A stretch of 64,000 bases of DNA from Aporrectodea caliginosa (GCA_020284085.1 JACEVL010000019.1:2006498-2070497); one strand, 5' to 3'; shown: positions 11,901-28,540, counted from the first letter of the stretch. The notes: a model not told the origin generated them from the letters alone. A program made the numbers and translations.

Positions 11901-12740
11901 TGCAATGGGGAAGAAGATGGACACCTTAAGCACTGTTTGATTAATAATGACAAACGGACCTCAGTGGTGAGGGATCTTATTCTCAGCCAAGTCATTGAAC
12001 ACTGAAAAGGAGGAGGCCATAATACGGTCGCTACAGAAAACGTGTTCATTTGCATTTTATTGCAGATCTATCCTCTCGCTCCCAGTCGGATGCCACGTAC
12101 CTGTATTCCCTCATGTTGACGTCGTTTAAACCAACATAGATAGCGGTAGACCGTCTGCATGAGTGTGCATCTATCCTACTGCATACCTCTCACTGCGTTA
12201 TTTATACATTACACCCACATAGGCTACAATACATTCCTTTTGCTCCACTACTGCACATGCGACATATTTAGACTCATTTATCTTATTTGCTGATGACACC
12301 GACGTTTTCTATTCTCATAGATCATATCATACCCTAATTGAGATTATGTATGCTGAAATTAAATCTATAGCTGAATGGTTTCTACCAATTGACTCTTTGA
12401 ATTTGGAAGAAATAAAAAGAGCAATATACTTAACTAACGTGTTAACAAACATATGCAAGACTAGTTACTCTACTTTCCAAGTGTTAATTCATATATAGTA
12501 CGTGAATGCATGCATTCATACATAATTATACAGTGAGGTAGTGGCATGTTTTGTGTTGTTACTGACCATCACATTTACGAACTCCGAACTTGATTCGTAA
12601 AGGTCGATCAGCACCCGTCCTTGGAAGACGCTGTCAACTATCGTTTGAACTGCGTGGTCGAAAGCCTTTGGCCATACACAGAACTTGAGACCAGGGTTAC
12701 CTAGGCTCGGATTCTGTTCCAAGTCCACTGGCGCTGTCAT
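8928..12740 (-). CDS. Gene 1: leaderless BPI/LBP-like protein, 3 exons, 516 aa
   Basis: Exons are 12567-12740, 10401-11090 and 8928-9614; both introns are phase 0. Exon 1 has the family N-terminal pattern NPGLKFCVWPKA; exon 2 (residues 59-288) completes the BPI1 barrel; exon 3 (289-516) is the BPI2 barrel, with ISNCVFDAIGSGF and the ending PLPRPLIPGV. The family binds LPS or other lipids in a boomerang of two barrels. The ATG lies only 14 residues before NPG, with no hydrophobic leader. A loop insert in the BPI1 barrel carries basic clusters KRTR (187-190) and KRRR (198-201), resembling a bipartite nuclear signal. Both barrel cysteines are kept (133 and 218). Exon 2 ends at the weaker donor CCG|GTTAGA, aligned to the donors of the paralogues. 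Family assignment is secure; intracellular location is inferred. Confidence 0.88.
9647..9892 (-). mobile_element. tRNA-derived SINE (family 2) in intron 2 of gene 1
   Basis: On the minus strand it starts GGCGGGGAGATGGCTGAATG (A-box-like) and has a B-box-like GCGTTCGATACCC at 9828-9840, then a body ending in TTTGAATTAATA. The 3' body matches the plus-strand copy at 47336-47582, which defines a family. Confidence 0.65.
9960..10030. repeat. (TCAT)n/(TTCG)n simple repeat
   Basis: Tandem TCAT units grade into TTCG/TTCAT units inside intron 2 of gene 1. Confidence 0.75.
10262..10385. repeat. TAGAC-rich simple repeat
   Basis: Imperfect repeats of (AC)TAGA(C) run up to about 16 bases from the exon 2 donor of gene 1, on the intron side. 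Confidence 0.7.
11150..11276. mobile_element. Degenerate MITE related to 45159-45336
   Basis: The reverse complement of the right end (GCATGGGAGTATTTAGGGAG, then TGGTTTTACG) matches the left end of the element at 45159. It is interrupted by a G-run. The left boundary is approximate. Confidence 0.4.
11750..11905 (+). mobile_element. LINE 3' end fragment in intron 1 of gene 1
   Basis: The sequence GCACTGGGAGCGCTTCTGAA followed by GAGAAGCGCTTTATAAAATG is the 3' coding end and tail shared with the LINE at 27571-28338. It is heavily 5' truncated. Confidence 0.55.
12225..12480 (+). mobile_element. Reverse transcriptase fragment (FADDT box) in intron 1 of gene 1
   Basis: The plus-strand reading has LFADDTDVFYSH, the catalytic YADD-type box of a non-LTR reverse transcriptase, followed by an EIKSIAEWF helix. 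It stops before the downstream domains. A matching C-terminal piece of the same type lies at 14380-14900, on the other side of gene 1 exon 1. Confidence 0.65.
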
Positions 12741-12849
12741 ATTGCAGCGATAACGTTGATAACTGCTTTGGCTAAAGGTTCGATGGAACGACGTTTATGG
12801 CTTAAGGCGTCCTGCTCCGCCAGACCATCGAATACTGCGTTGATCTTTA

Positions 12850-12966
12850 AGGATGACGTCACTGCGTTGATCTTTAAGGATGACGTCACTGTTTATCTTC
12901 TCTTCGGATGACGTTTCTTCTTTCGGATGACATGATTGTGTCTCTTAACTTTTTAAGATGACGTCA
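12850..12966. promoter_or_regulatory. CRE (TGACGTCA) array upstream of gene 1
   Basis: Perfect TGACGTCA palindromes lie at 12854-12861, 12881-12888 and 12959-12966, with a degenerate TGACGTTT at 12909-12916. They sit about 115-225 bases upstream of the gene 1 ATG. The unit GATCTTTAAGGATGACGTCA is repeated twice, and the second site is next to a forkhead-like ATAAACAG (minus strand). The same combination recurs upstream of genes 2-4. TGACGTCA is the CREB/ATF consensus. Confidence 0.65.
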
Positions 12967-13113
12967 AGAGAAAACAATGAAAACCGAGTTTGGTTTTCCA
13001 CGATTGTTGAATTTTAATTGAATTGAATTGAATTTGTTTGGTAACCAAAAGCATTCAAAGGAGGTAAACGACAACAGAATAACATTGACAAAATATGTAG
13101 AGGTTACCTAGAA

Positions 13114-13516
13114 CAGTGCTTCTCAGATGGTAAAGTGGTGGTCCGCGGACCGGTGCCGGTCCGCGAGCCCCAGTTGCCGGTCCGAAAAGTGATTCAAGAA
13201 ACTGGTCAAATTGTCACGGAATCAAGAAATGGCTATTAGCCTATATTTTAAAAGTCATAACAAAAACCACTCATTAGGCTAGAATTAAAAGAGCAATAGA
13301 GTCACAGAATTGGTTAAACATGCTGCGATGCATTTAAATCAATTTTAATACATGTTTGAGGAATTTATTCTAAAATCTAGGTGATCGAAAAAGAGAAATA
13401 ATTAAATAAATTTGGCACCGGTCCTCCTGCAGTGGGAAAATTCCTGCCGGTCCGTGACACTGAAAGTTAATTCCTGCCGGTCCGCGTACCGTAACTAAAA
13501 AGTTTGGGAAGCACTG
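13114..13516. mobile_element. hAT-type MITE, 403 bp
   Basis: An exact 8-bp duplication, ACCTAGAA, flanks it (13106-13113 and 13517-13524). Terminal inverted repeats are CAGTGCTTCTCAGATG and CAGTGCTTCCCAAAC. Internally, GGTCCGCGGACCGG-type motifs occur at both ends (CCGGTCCGCG). Non-coding. Confidence 0.85.
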
Positions 13517-13524
13517 ACCTAGAA

Positions 13525-14195
13525 GACCCATAAGGGGCCGAGGGGTCCGCTAACCAAGGCCACTTGGGGGTAATAGCAGTACATAAATTAATGAGGCCAA
13601 TCAAAACGAAAGTTCGAAGATAGAGTAACAAATGCCTTAATTAGAACTAATTAATTGGTCTAATTAATTGTCATCAGAAGGATAATAGCCTACGCCACTT
13701 TTCCAAATCACAATGAACATTTTGTTATAAATCCAAATGAATTTCAGGGCAAAGCTGATAGAATCAAACAAAGTTCTAAAGTTAAGACGAAAACTTTGTC
13801 AAAAAGGAAATTTTTGTTTTGTTACAGGCTTAACGTAGCCATGTGTTGGGCTGTCTTCTGCGTTGAGAGATGGACGATTTGCTCGTTGGTGTTTCTTCAC
13901 TCTTGATATCCCGACCATTCGTTTCAAATTGAAATGCTTTGCCCTCTGTGGTCTCCTGACAACGGGTTCTTATTCTTCATACAGATTGCTCTGGACTTGA
14001 TACAAAACAATAAAACATCATTTGAGAATAATCAGATATCCATTTCTTACAGCTTTCCAGCCTTCCATAGCCCAAACCGAGTCAAAGATAATACTGAAAA
14101 GGGGAAGCGGTCACAATGTCATGTCTATTAGTATTAGCGATATAATTTCGTACGGTGCATATAAGTTTAATTATGTTATATTTCTCTCATTCATT
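13525..14195. other. Spacer between gene 1 promoter and LINE debris
   Basis: AT-rich sequence with no recognisable gene, RNA or complete element. Short open frames near 13934-14276 show no family motif. Confidence 0.5.
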
Positions 14196-14265
14196 CTGAG
14201 AATTTATATAGCGCCTCTTCAAGATATCTACTCAGAGGCGCTCTCTGCGCTAGCCTATTATGATG
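14196..14265 (-). mobile_element. LINE/SINE tail fragment
   Basis: AATTTATATAGCGCCTCTTC followed by ATCTACTCAGAGGCGCTC is the reverse complement of the 3' tail shared by the LINE and SINE families of this window. Only the tail remains. Confidence 0.55.
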
Positions 14266-14379
14266 ATAAGATTTAGTGTCATTACAAACGAAATTTTTTA
14301 CATCAGTTAGCAAAACGGTGCACAGTAACTGTCAGTAAGCTAGAAGAGTCACCACTAAAATTGCTAAGAATATTGGTAT

Positions 14380-14900
14380 ACTTGCTCGTACTGTTTTTCT
14401 ATTGCATGCGTTTATTATATTACTCCCTGGTATAGGCCTACCCATACTTAACCTACTGCAACATGATATGGGCATCAACATATGAATCTAGGTTGTCAAA
14501 GCTAGTGTTGTGCTTCAGGAAAGGGCAGTACGTATTATCGCGGGCATTCGTAGGGGAGAACATACTGACCCTCACTACTAAAAATTATAAGCTTCTTAAC
14601 ATTAACCAGATTAGGTGTCTTCAAATAGGTGAATTTATTTACCGCCTTTAACATGGATTACTCTCTCAAGTATTCAGCAACTACCCCCAATTGGGCTATG
14701 ACATTTACACTCATTAGGCTAAGAAACGCTAACGCGTATCGTTCTGTTAAAACCCACTCCAACATTCGTCGCCTCACCATCAAGTCATCTGGCATTTCAG
14801 TTTGGAACTCTATTCCTGCTTAAATTCGCATTGCATGCAATCTCCACATATTTAAAAAGGGTATCGCTCTTTTTTGCTTGCTAATTAGAACTCCTCACTA
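14380..14900 (+). mobile_element. Non-LTR retrotransposon, decayed C-terminal part
   Basis: The plus-strand reading has WASTYESRLSKLVL, NINQIRCLQIGEFIYR and, in a shifted frame, SSGISVWNSIPA. This pattern follows the reverse transcriptase domain in many Jockey/CR1-type LINEs. At least one frameshift and several stops are present. Confidence 0.6.
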
Positions 14901-15284
14901 TTTCACTGACTCTCACTCAAACTTCAGAATCATTTCACTCTGAGTGCCATACCGCGGTTTTAGTTAAGTCTGTAGTTAAGATTAGGCCTATTTGTTAAGC
15001 TTGGTATACATGACAATGTAATGCTCCTAGTCAATTCTGGATTATGGATTACTTTTATTCGTGTAGTTTATGTCGTGGCTGTTTACTTTCAACTCTCTAT
15101 CCTTATTCAATTCCATCCTTCGATTGTTTTGGTAACATTTGCGATCCCTGTTGGGCCTCCCCTTTGTAACCAATGTACTTTCCTCATGAGTATAGTATTG
15201 CGTGAAAATTGGTTGCAATAAAAAAAATACTTAGACGTGACTTGATAGCAGCCCTCAAAAATGCCTCCGGTTTTTTTTTTACAT

Positions 15285-15990
15285 CCCTAGCTAAAAGCAC
15301 AAGTAGATCTAGAGGAGGGTTATTCCTGTAAGATGGATGACAAAGGCATTACGAGCATCGTACATTTGCATCGTCAAATCCATGCGACAGGAAAAACATA
15401 TGAGTGGGCACCAACGCTCCCGCAGGTAGGTAGGTACATGTCCCAATAATGAATAATAATAATGAATGGCCAGACCGACATCAAAATGCTTCTCACCTCA
15501 CGCTTAATATTCACTTTAGAAAGATTTAAACATTTCAGAGATACAAAACAAGTTGATTTAACGTACGACAAAAACTACACCGGTATTTTATTGGCCGTTT
15601 TCATCAATCTAACACAGTTCAAATGACTTTTGAACGACTTAAAGCCCTTATTATGTTGACGTTGCGAAAATTGTATGTCATAAAAATTTGCTAGGCCTAC
15701 CATAAGATAAAAGACTGTGGTGGATTTAATGCGGGAACAAACGAGTTCCTGGACCACCGTAAAAGTTAAAAACTGAATATTACATGTAATCTAAAACTGC
15801 GAGAGACACGATCAGAAATATGTACAATTATAATGCTACTAGCCAAAGTTAAACACTTTGATACTTATATATTAGAGACGGAAAAAATTTTGTGATAGAA
15901 GGTTGGCAAACGATCGAATTCAAAAAGAAATGTCTTCATTACAATTTCATAACAATAGTCATTAGTCATCCTATGATTGCAACTTAGTGT
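15285..15990. other. Spacer downstream of gene 2, homologous to spacers downstream of genes 3 and 4
   Basis: From CATCCCTAG...AAAAGCAC to the gene 2 stop, this non-coding sequence aligns with 22035-23002 and 33835-34795. It lacks the LINE and SINE insertions seen there and so approximates the empty ancestral state. No gene is seen. Confidence 0.6.
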
Positions 15991-15995
15991 AATAC

Positions 15996-18900
15996 TCAGG
16001 CGTGAAACTTCAGATCGGTGTCAATGCGCAGGTAATCGTCCGTCGCTTCCGACAACACAGCATTCTCAAACTCTTCAACTCCGGAAAGGAGAGGCCGTGG
16101 AAGCGGAATTCCATTCTCGGCTATCTCTTCGAACTTACGGCTCAGAAACTGCGAAGCGATCAGGTCAAATACTTCCTGCAAGACTTCACTGTTCACCGTT
16201 TCCAGGGCACTTTCGACAACGGTTAGTGACGTCGACACTATGGAGGTCCCGGTGCCCACCAGCTTTTTCAGATTCAACTTTAGCAGCACAGTGGTTTCCA
16301 TGCTAACTTTGGTCGTCAGAAAGTTCACACGAGAACCATATGGACGATGTGCTCGGAAGATCGCCGATCCAGTCATAGTGACCTTAAGGCTTTGGCCAGA
16401 GAACTTGGCAGTCGGTGCTTCGCTTGAAGCCATTTTCACTTCTATCCAAGCGCCTGGATACTTTTGGAAGAAATCTGGAAAACAGTCCGATAAGTAACGA
16501 GTTCTTCCGTTATTGTTGGTGGCTGAGTTGCGACGAGTTCTTCTGTAATTGTTGTTGGCTGAGTTGTCCGTTGTTTCTGGAGCAATGAGGTCAGCCTGTG
16601 TCAGATCGTAGCTAAGGATGCTACATTCATGGAAACAGTATCCGATTGACTTGAAGACATAGTTTGAGATGAAAATGGTCAGCATCGATCCTAAGTTTTG
16701 TGGCTCCGGAAAGGGACGGGTCTAAAACACAGAAAGTAAACACTGTTCAAGCTTGACTGAGACTGAGATTGATTGACTAATGAATTGAACGTTTGACTGA
16801 GTAACCGATAGATTAATTGAATTACTGATTGAAGGATTATATGGTTTATGTTTTCATGTTTTAGACTGGATATGCTAAGTAAACTACTGACTGATTCACT
16901 TAATTATCTTTGGATAAAATGACTGAACAGTTGGCTGGTTTATATTTGTTTTAATTATTGATTCTCGCAATCACCAATTGACTAAGCCCAGTATCTTGCC
17001 CCTTGGAACTGAAGGTGAGGAATAATTGTGTACCATTATAATTATCATAATCATCACCAGCACCATCATTTCTGCCATCATTACCATTCCATGACCATGA
17101 ATTATTTTAACGTTACATACCGTGATGTAATTTATATTCTACCCTATATGTTGAAATTTTGCATCTGAGGCATAAATCATTCTTCTCACCTGCTGTACTT
17201 GCATCGTCATCGGAATGTTGTTGTAGTGGAAAGCACCGAGGTGTGTCATACACAGGTAGCCATTCTGAAACCTTGGCGTAGCCATTCCGCTGAAGTCGAA
17301 CAACCAGTTACCGCTGCTGCTGCCGACTGGAAACGCGTAATCAGGCAAGCGGTCGTTCAGGCTTTCCAAGACGGCTTTTGAAAAAGCGCCGACGATAGTC
17401 TCTCCAAGATCATTGTCGGACGCACGGCCGATCATGGAGTTGATCGAATCATTTCCCCCATTGATTGGCACATCGTTTCTGATGCGTTTCGTGCTTGGGC
17501 AACATAATTCGTCGATAATGAAATTGCCGGCGCTCTGGAATACAAAGTCATCTTCACTTGAAGTGCGTTTTCTGCTGCCTGAGTAGTAGTCGATCGAAAT
17601 GGATGCGTAATTGGAGAGATCATCGACCGAATTGGATGCGTTCTCGTTGCAGATATCGAAGACGTTAAAGTCTACGCCAACGTTGCCATGTGAAGAATCT
17701 GAGGTCATGTTGTCCGAGTTGACTTTGGCACAGTAGATCGGTTCAAAGAATGGAGCATCGCGAACGATGGCGATGCTGACCTCGAGCGATCCAGAAATGC
17801 GCTTCTCAAAGGTTTCTTCGCCATTCTGATGCCTTCTCTGCCCACGAACACTAACGCTGGCGTTGTCTACCATCCAAATGAGTTTACTTCCACGAATTTC
17901 AATCCTAAGTGTCGGCTTCACGACTTGCGTCACCTGTGCAATAATAGTGAACGGTCGAAATGTATGTATCAGAACACTTAATATAGCGCATTTTTAAATA
18001 TCTCACAATAGCCCTGTCTCGGCGCTAGCCTATACTTATGATGTTAAATGCAATTTTCAATTGGACTATCACATCAGTTAGAAAAACAATGCACAGTAAA
18101 CTAGAAGCGTCACCAATGGGGCCCACGCACACACGTGGAGCCAACCAACGGATTTTCCTGTTGACGGATGGCACGGATGTTCAAGGTCTAAATGCTGCGT
18201 CGATAAGGTGGGAGAGATGACGATCGAGTGACAGCGCTCGCAGCACACGATGGCGCTGCTGCCCACAGTACCCAGCAGTCCCTCATAGGTAGGTAGACGA
18301 CTCACGTCCGGATAATTCGTCGAAGTTCTAGGTGTAGTTAGAAGAGGGATTCATCGCCTTGTCAATCGGTAGATTGTTCAAAGCTCCTCCAGGGACTAAC
18401 GGTCAAGGTCACTCCATAGACCCAAGGATCGGTCGTCCTCAGACGAGACGAAAACATCCGGCTATAATAGGCGACTTAGCCTACACGGTCCCTCTACTGC
18501 ACGCTCGAACACACATCATAAGGATGGGCCTGATGCAGTCACGGAAGCTAAGACGACTTCATAAATGCTTTCCAAACGTAGCCTACAAAGGCTTTGGCAG
18601 ATTCAACAAACAAGTTCGGTACGAAGGCTTAGCGCTTGTAAACTCCAACATGTGTGAAACTACTGCGCAAATTCTGCATTTAGACAAAAAGTCCGTCGAA
18701 AAGACAAAGATGTCGATCAGTGACCGTCGGGTCTCAAGTGACATGCGCAGATCCTAAATGATTGCCATGTAAAGTATTGCGGAGTTTCACATTCACTTAA
18801 CCCTAGGGCTACCAAGCTTTTTTTTGTAACACGGACTACCAAGGGGGGTGGTTACACCCCCCTGGATTTCGTGTTTGGTTTCACATATCATAACTTGTAA

Positions 18901-20720
18901 TACAGCATTGGATTCAGCATTCATTTCTGCACAGAATGGTATATTTAGTTGTACATTATGTGAATGCACATCGAAATTACAACACTTTTAACAATGGAAC
19001 CCATTAATTAGCAATATTTTATATTATTGCGTACATTTTGTACTTTTTGGATAAACAAATGTAAAATTATGTGTGTTTTGAAACTAATCTATGTATAAAA
19101 GATACACATAATCATCCCTAAACATGTTTATATAGTATAAATGTACATCCATACATATATATCCATAAATATATATCGGTTTACGTTGTAATGCTGTATT
19201 CAGCCATTTTCCACACAGATTACGCGTATTATTATTTATTTTGATCACTTCCGGTATGCAAAAGACAAAGATGTTGGTATGCAAATGAAGCCCTACATTC
19301 CTCTAAAGAATGGTATCTTTGTTTCTCTTCCAGGAAGACAAATGAATACGCTACAGACAAAAAACAAAGGGGGAAGTGCTTCCATTTAGCCATTTTTCAC
19401 GCATGTTACGCGTATTATTATTTATTTTGAGCACTTCCGGTTGTCTCAGGTCAACTCAGTGACCAGAGAAATGTAGCCCACATTCCCTCTATAGAATGGT
19501 ATAATTTGTTTCTCTTAATATTAAATGACGGATAAGATATAGTCGAAAGTCTAGGGGGGTGGTATCCACCCCCCTGGTGCCTCAGGTATATCAGGTATAA
19601 CTTTTGAATGGCGTGGGCTACCACCATGATGTTTACCTCAAAATGTGCGCCAATGAATCTGCTACAGCTACTTAAAATGCCAAAATTATATTCCATATGG
19701 AAACAAAAAAAATTCATAAAAACGTAGGGGGGGTGGCAACCACCCCCCCTTGGTAGCCCGAGGGTTAAACAAACATCCAAAAACAGTTGCACGTAAAGAG
19801 TTTCAGAAATCGGTGTTAAATCAAAACACTTGCGATTGATTGTGGCTTCTGGTAATAATGAATAACTATACCTGGTGCTCCATTATCAAATAACGAGGCT
19901 AAGCAACTGTTGCTATTTAGCACTTCACAGTTCATGCCCGTGACAGCCTTAACCAAGCTGATTTGATATGCTACTGTATTCCACTTGAGTTGTGTTTTCT
20001 ACAACGACCGTTAGGCTATGCGGGGAAAGCGCTGGAGTCTTGGGATTGTGTTTACTCCACAACCGAAGTATCATTCTGGTCTCGACCATGGAATCCCACT
20101 TCTAAGACCCTCCATAGAGATATTTACACGATTCTTTAACCTTTACCTTATTTAGCATTTCTATTTTATTAATTTTCCAATTATTTTAACTTATTAGATC
20201 CTTTAATGTCACTGTCCACTTTCAATGGGCGCAAAGCAATTTCAAGATCTTGTATTTATTTATTTGTTACACAAGAGCAGAATCACAAGCCATGAGACAA
20301 ATTGCGGGAACGACTTGTCTAGAGTCATTACATAGAGACCGCTGAACAGGCTCGAACTTGCAAATCGTTGGATCACAGACAGAGCGTTCTACCGAACTAA
20401 CAACAGTGCTAACACGAATCTCTGCAATGCAGTGACGTATATTATGAATGGTTCGACAAACGACCTCTGGAAAGACAACGTGTCTAGTAAACCATGTACG
20501 GGAATACTATTATTATTAATCATCACTTGTATTACAAAATAGTTACCTCAACATCATTCGACTGAATGTGGGATCTGTATGCGTTAGTCAGAGCTTCTTC
20601 CTCGAAGACTTTATCCACAGCTGTCTGGGCTGCGTGCTCGTAAGCTTTCGGCCAGACAAAAAACTCCAGGCCTGGGTTAGTGTTGGTGTGAGTTCCTGCT
20701 GCTCTCGATCGTGTTGTCAT
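15996..20720 (-). CDS. Gene 2: leaderless BPI/LBP-like protein, 3 exons, 547 aa
   Basis: Exons are 20547-20720, 17190-17933 and 15996-16721, all phase 0. Exon 1 holds NPGLEFFVWPKAYEHAAQT, exon 2 opens VTQVVKPTLRIEI (BPI1 barrel) and exon 3 has ISNYVFKSIGYCF and the ending RIDTDLKFHA (BPI2 barrel). There is no signal peptide: an in-frame TAG lies four codons before the ATG. The BPI1 loop insert is the longest of the cluster, with RKR at 179-181 and KRIR at 207-210 (nuclear-signal-like). The second Cys of the usual BPI disulfide is missing (the aligned stretch is DLGETIVGAF). Exon 3 contains an internal 36-bp tandem duplication (16497-16568) that adds 12 residues relative to gene 3. It is the closest relative of genes 3 and 4 and shares intron sequence with them. 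Ligand and location are not known. Confidence 0.88.
17985..18760 (-). repeat. Dispersed repeat in intron 1 of gene 2
   Basis: Copy of the repeat at 6120-6900 in reverse orientation, also present in intron 1 of genes 3 and 4. It contains CACGCACACACGTGGAGCCA and GATGCAGTCACG. The left end carries a TATAGCGC retroelement-like tail. Open frames inside it have no family motif. Confidence 0.55.
18801..19764. mobile_element. TTAA-flanked MITE (piggyBac-like), 964 bp
   Basis: TTAA lies at 18797-18800 and 19765-19768. Inverted termini are CCCTAGGGCTACCAAG and CCCTCGGGCTACCAAG. It contains GGGGGGTGG...CCACCCCCC inverted runs at both ends and a near-repeated block, ACGCGTATTATTATTTATTT, twice. Gene 3 intron 1 has the uninterrupted site near 26290, so the insertion is specific to gene 2. 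No transposase is visible. Confidence 0.8.
20250..20415 (-). mobile_element. tRNA-like SINE remnant (family 3) in intron 1 of gene 2
   Basis: The reverse complement reads TAGTTCGGTAGAACG (A-box-like) and AAGTTCGAGCCTG (B-box-like) with tRNA spacing. Shorter versions survive at the same place in intron 1 of gene 3 (about 27420-27490) and gene 4 (about 41247-41320), so it predates the duplication. Confidence 0.5.
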
Positions 20721-20834
20721 TCTTAACGGCTAAAGTATCGACTTTGCTAGATAAAATCTGCTCAGAAACAAGCTCAGGACTACTGTAAGAATGAATCTGT
20801 TCAGTTCGATCGACACCCGGTCACAACTACAGTA

Positions 20835-20875
20835 TGATGACGTCATCTGTTTATTATGACGTCATCTGTTTATTT
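20835..20875. promoter_or_regulatory. CRE/forkhead-like tandem array upstream of gene 2
   Basis: Two TGACGTCA sites (20838-20845 and 20857-20864) sit in two tandem copies of about 19 bp. On the gene strand the unit reads AATAAACAGATGACGTCAT, joining a forkhead-type ATAAACA to a CREB/ATF palindrome. The array lies about 115-155 bases upstream of the ATG. Confidence 0.7.
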
Positions 20876-21059
20876 CAAACATAGACCCCTTAAATTGCAG
20901 GACTGTAGGCGCTCACCTTCGGGACTTGGAACTTGGGTCCATTCTCAATTTACACTTTTTATCACAAAAAAACGAACGAATAGTCCGATTTTTCATGATC
21001 TTTTTTTGTTCTGTTTGTCTCTATATCTGGGGAAAATATTGACACCAAATTTAGTCCTA

Positions 21060-21120
21060 CTACTACTACTGCTACTGCTACTGCTACTGCTGCTGCTGCT
21101 GCTTCTACTACTACTACTTC
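21060..21120. repeat. (CTA)n/(CTG)n microsatellite
   Basis: Trinucleotide tract, CTACTACTACTG then CTGCTGCTG, just left of the 12 kb repeat unit. Confidence 0.8.
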
Positions 21121-21204
21121 CGTGGACAAAAAACCGCTTGCATTCACAGTCGCATATTCATTCACTCACGGCATTTGCATAGCGGCGAAACAGAACAGCT
21201 TTCA

Positions 21205-22035
21205 AATCATTCGGGAATTTATATAGCGCCCTTTCAACGAATCTACTCAGAGGCGCTCCCGACTCCAACGTGCCCAGAAAGAACAGTTTTGAGTTTAGTA
21301 AAGAACGTTTCAGGCAAAGTCCCAGGGTGTAGATGCAGATCTAGAGGAAGACCATTTCAGATCATTGGGCCTGCCACAGAAAAAGCTCGGTTCTGCATAG
21401 TTGCGGTACGAGCAAAAGGAACCAGAAGAACTCCTATTTCTGCGGAGCGTAGGAGGCGACGCCCTGGGACAACCGAAATCAAACAGCAGAGCTCACGGAG
21501 GTAAATTTGGCGAGGCCCTGGAGACAGCGCAAAACCAGGGCAGCTACCCTGTACTCAATGCGCTGGCAGATAGGGAGCCAGTGAAGGAACTCCAGCATGT
21601 AGCTGGAGACGTGATCATACTTTGGAATATGCCCAATGAGGCGCGCTGCAGAGCGCAAGACTCGGTCCAAACATGCTATGTGGCTAGATGGGAGGCCAGA
21701 GTAGAGGGATGAGCAATAGTCAAGACGATCTGTGATGATGGAATGCACTAGAGTAAGTTTGGCAGCAGACGTAAGCGAGCGGGTAACAGTACGAAGCTGG
21801 CGCAGCTGGTAATAGCAGTCCCGAGCAAGACGATGAAGATGTGGAGCAAAGTGAGCTTTTGGTCCAGCTGGACGCCGAGGTCACGAACCGTGGTTGAAAA
21901 GATATAATGAGGGTATTCAGACGTAAGAGTAGCAAAGTCAAGTTTAGCCACCTGTTTCCGAGTGCCTATAGCCAGATGAATTTAGTCTTGGACGGGTTCA
22001 GGCGCAGTCGATTAGATGACATCCACGCATCTTTG
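21205..22035 (-). mobile_element. 5'-truncated LINE (CR1/Jockey-like), unit A
   Basis: The minus-strand reading includes TDRLDYCSSLYSGLPSS, LDRVLRSAARLIGHIP and EFLHWLPICQRIEYR, then a diverged 3' end with tail GGGCGCTATATAAATTC. Frames are broken here, unlike the copy at 32985-33835. The matching spacer of gene 2 (near 15285) lacks it. Confidence 0.85.
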
Positions 22036-22197
22036 CATCCCTAGATAAAAGCACACGTAGGTTCAAAGGAAGGCTACTCCTGAAGGATGGATGACAAAGG
22101 CACTACATTTGCATTGTCAAGCGCAGGCGAAAAGAAACACATGAGAGTGGGCAACAATGCTCTTACAGGTATGTACATGTATGTATGTATGAGCACT

Positions 22198-22404
22198 TGT
22201 TATAGCGCCCCCTCAAGATTTCTACTCAGAGGCGCTCCCGATTACAGCGCGGACACTGAATCAGAATTTCACGCCGAAGCGCATGATCAACTGCAAGTGA
22301 GGAGGACTTGCCAATGCAGGGTCCCTACGCGGCGGCTTGAGGTGGATTCGAACCCGCAACCCTCCGGCTGCAAGGCACCGAACATACCCCTACACCACCG
22401 CGCC
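22198..22404 (-). mobile_element. tRNA-derived SINE (family 1), unit A
   Basis: On the minus strand it starts GGCGCGGTGG, with A box TGGTGTAGGGG (22387-22397) and B box GGGTTCGAATCC (22344-22355) at tRNA spacing. Its 3' end reads GAGCGCCTCTGAGTAG then GGGGCGCTATA, the same tail as the LINEs of this window, so those LINEs are its likely source of reverse transcriptase. Confidence 0.8.
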
Positions 22405-23002
22405 AGGCAGGCACCCGTCCCAGTTGGCTTGTAAAAGGCAAATAAGGGCTACTTACTTACTTACCAAAACACTTTGTATTCGCTTTAGAAAACTGCATTT
22501 TAGAATTGCAACAAATTGGTCTAAGTTTGATTTAACGCACGATAACAAAAACCCACAGTTTACTGGTTGTATTCATCAAAGTAAACAGCGGATTAAATGA
22601 CTTTAGAACGACATGAAATTCATTCTGTGTTGACGTTGTTAAAACTGCATGTCAGAAAATTCAATATCATAATATAAAAGACTGGTGGATTTACTGCAGG
22701 AGCAGACGAGTTCATGGTCTATTGGCGGTACTTTGAAGAGGTCGAAAACCTGAAAATTGAAAACTTAACAGTAGATGTAATCTAAAACTGCGAGCGAGAC
22801 GATAACAAAGAAGTACAATTAAAATGCTATTAACCAAAGTTAAAAACTTTGGAACCTAAATATTTCCAACGGCGAAATATTTGTCTTGCGGCGGCAAGTT
22901 GTGATAGAATGTTGGAAAATGATCAAATTCGAAAAGGTATTTCTTCATTACAAATTATTCATAATAATAGTCATCCTGTATGAATCCAATACTATAGATT
23001 GA

Positions 23003-28540
<5,538 letters not shown>

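Noticed and set aside
18359..18757. 132-aa plus-strand frame
   Set aside because: Located in the dispersed intron repeat and not conserved as an open frame in the copies in genes 3 and 4.
19451..19792. 113-aa minus-strand frame as a gene
   Set aside because: Lies inside the TTAA-flanked MITE, has no family motif and crosses its right end.
21060..21120. Poly-Leu frame as a membrane protein
   Set aside because: CTA/CTG trinucleotide repeat artefact.
22198..22404. A genuine tRNA gene with A and B boxes
   Set aside because: The tRNA-like part is fused to a non-tRNA body and a LINE tail and recurs at 33994, so it is a SINE.
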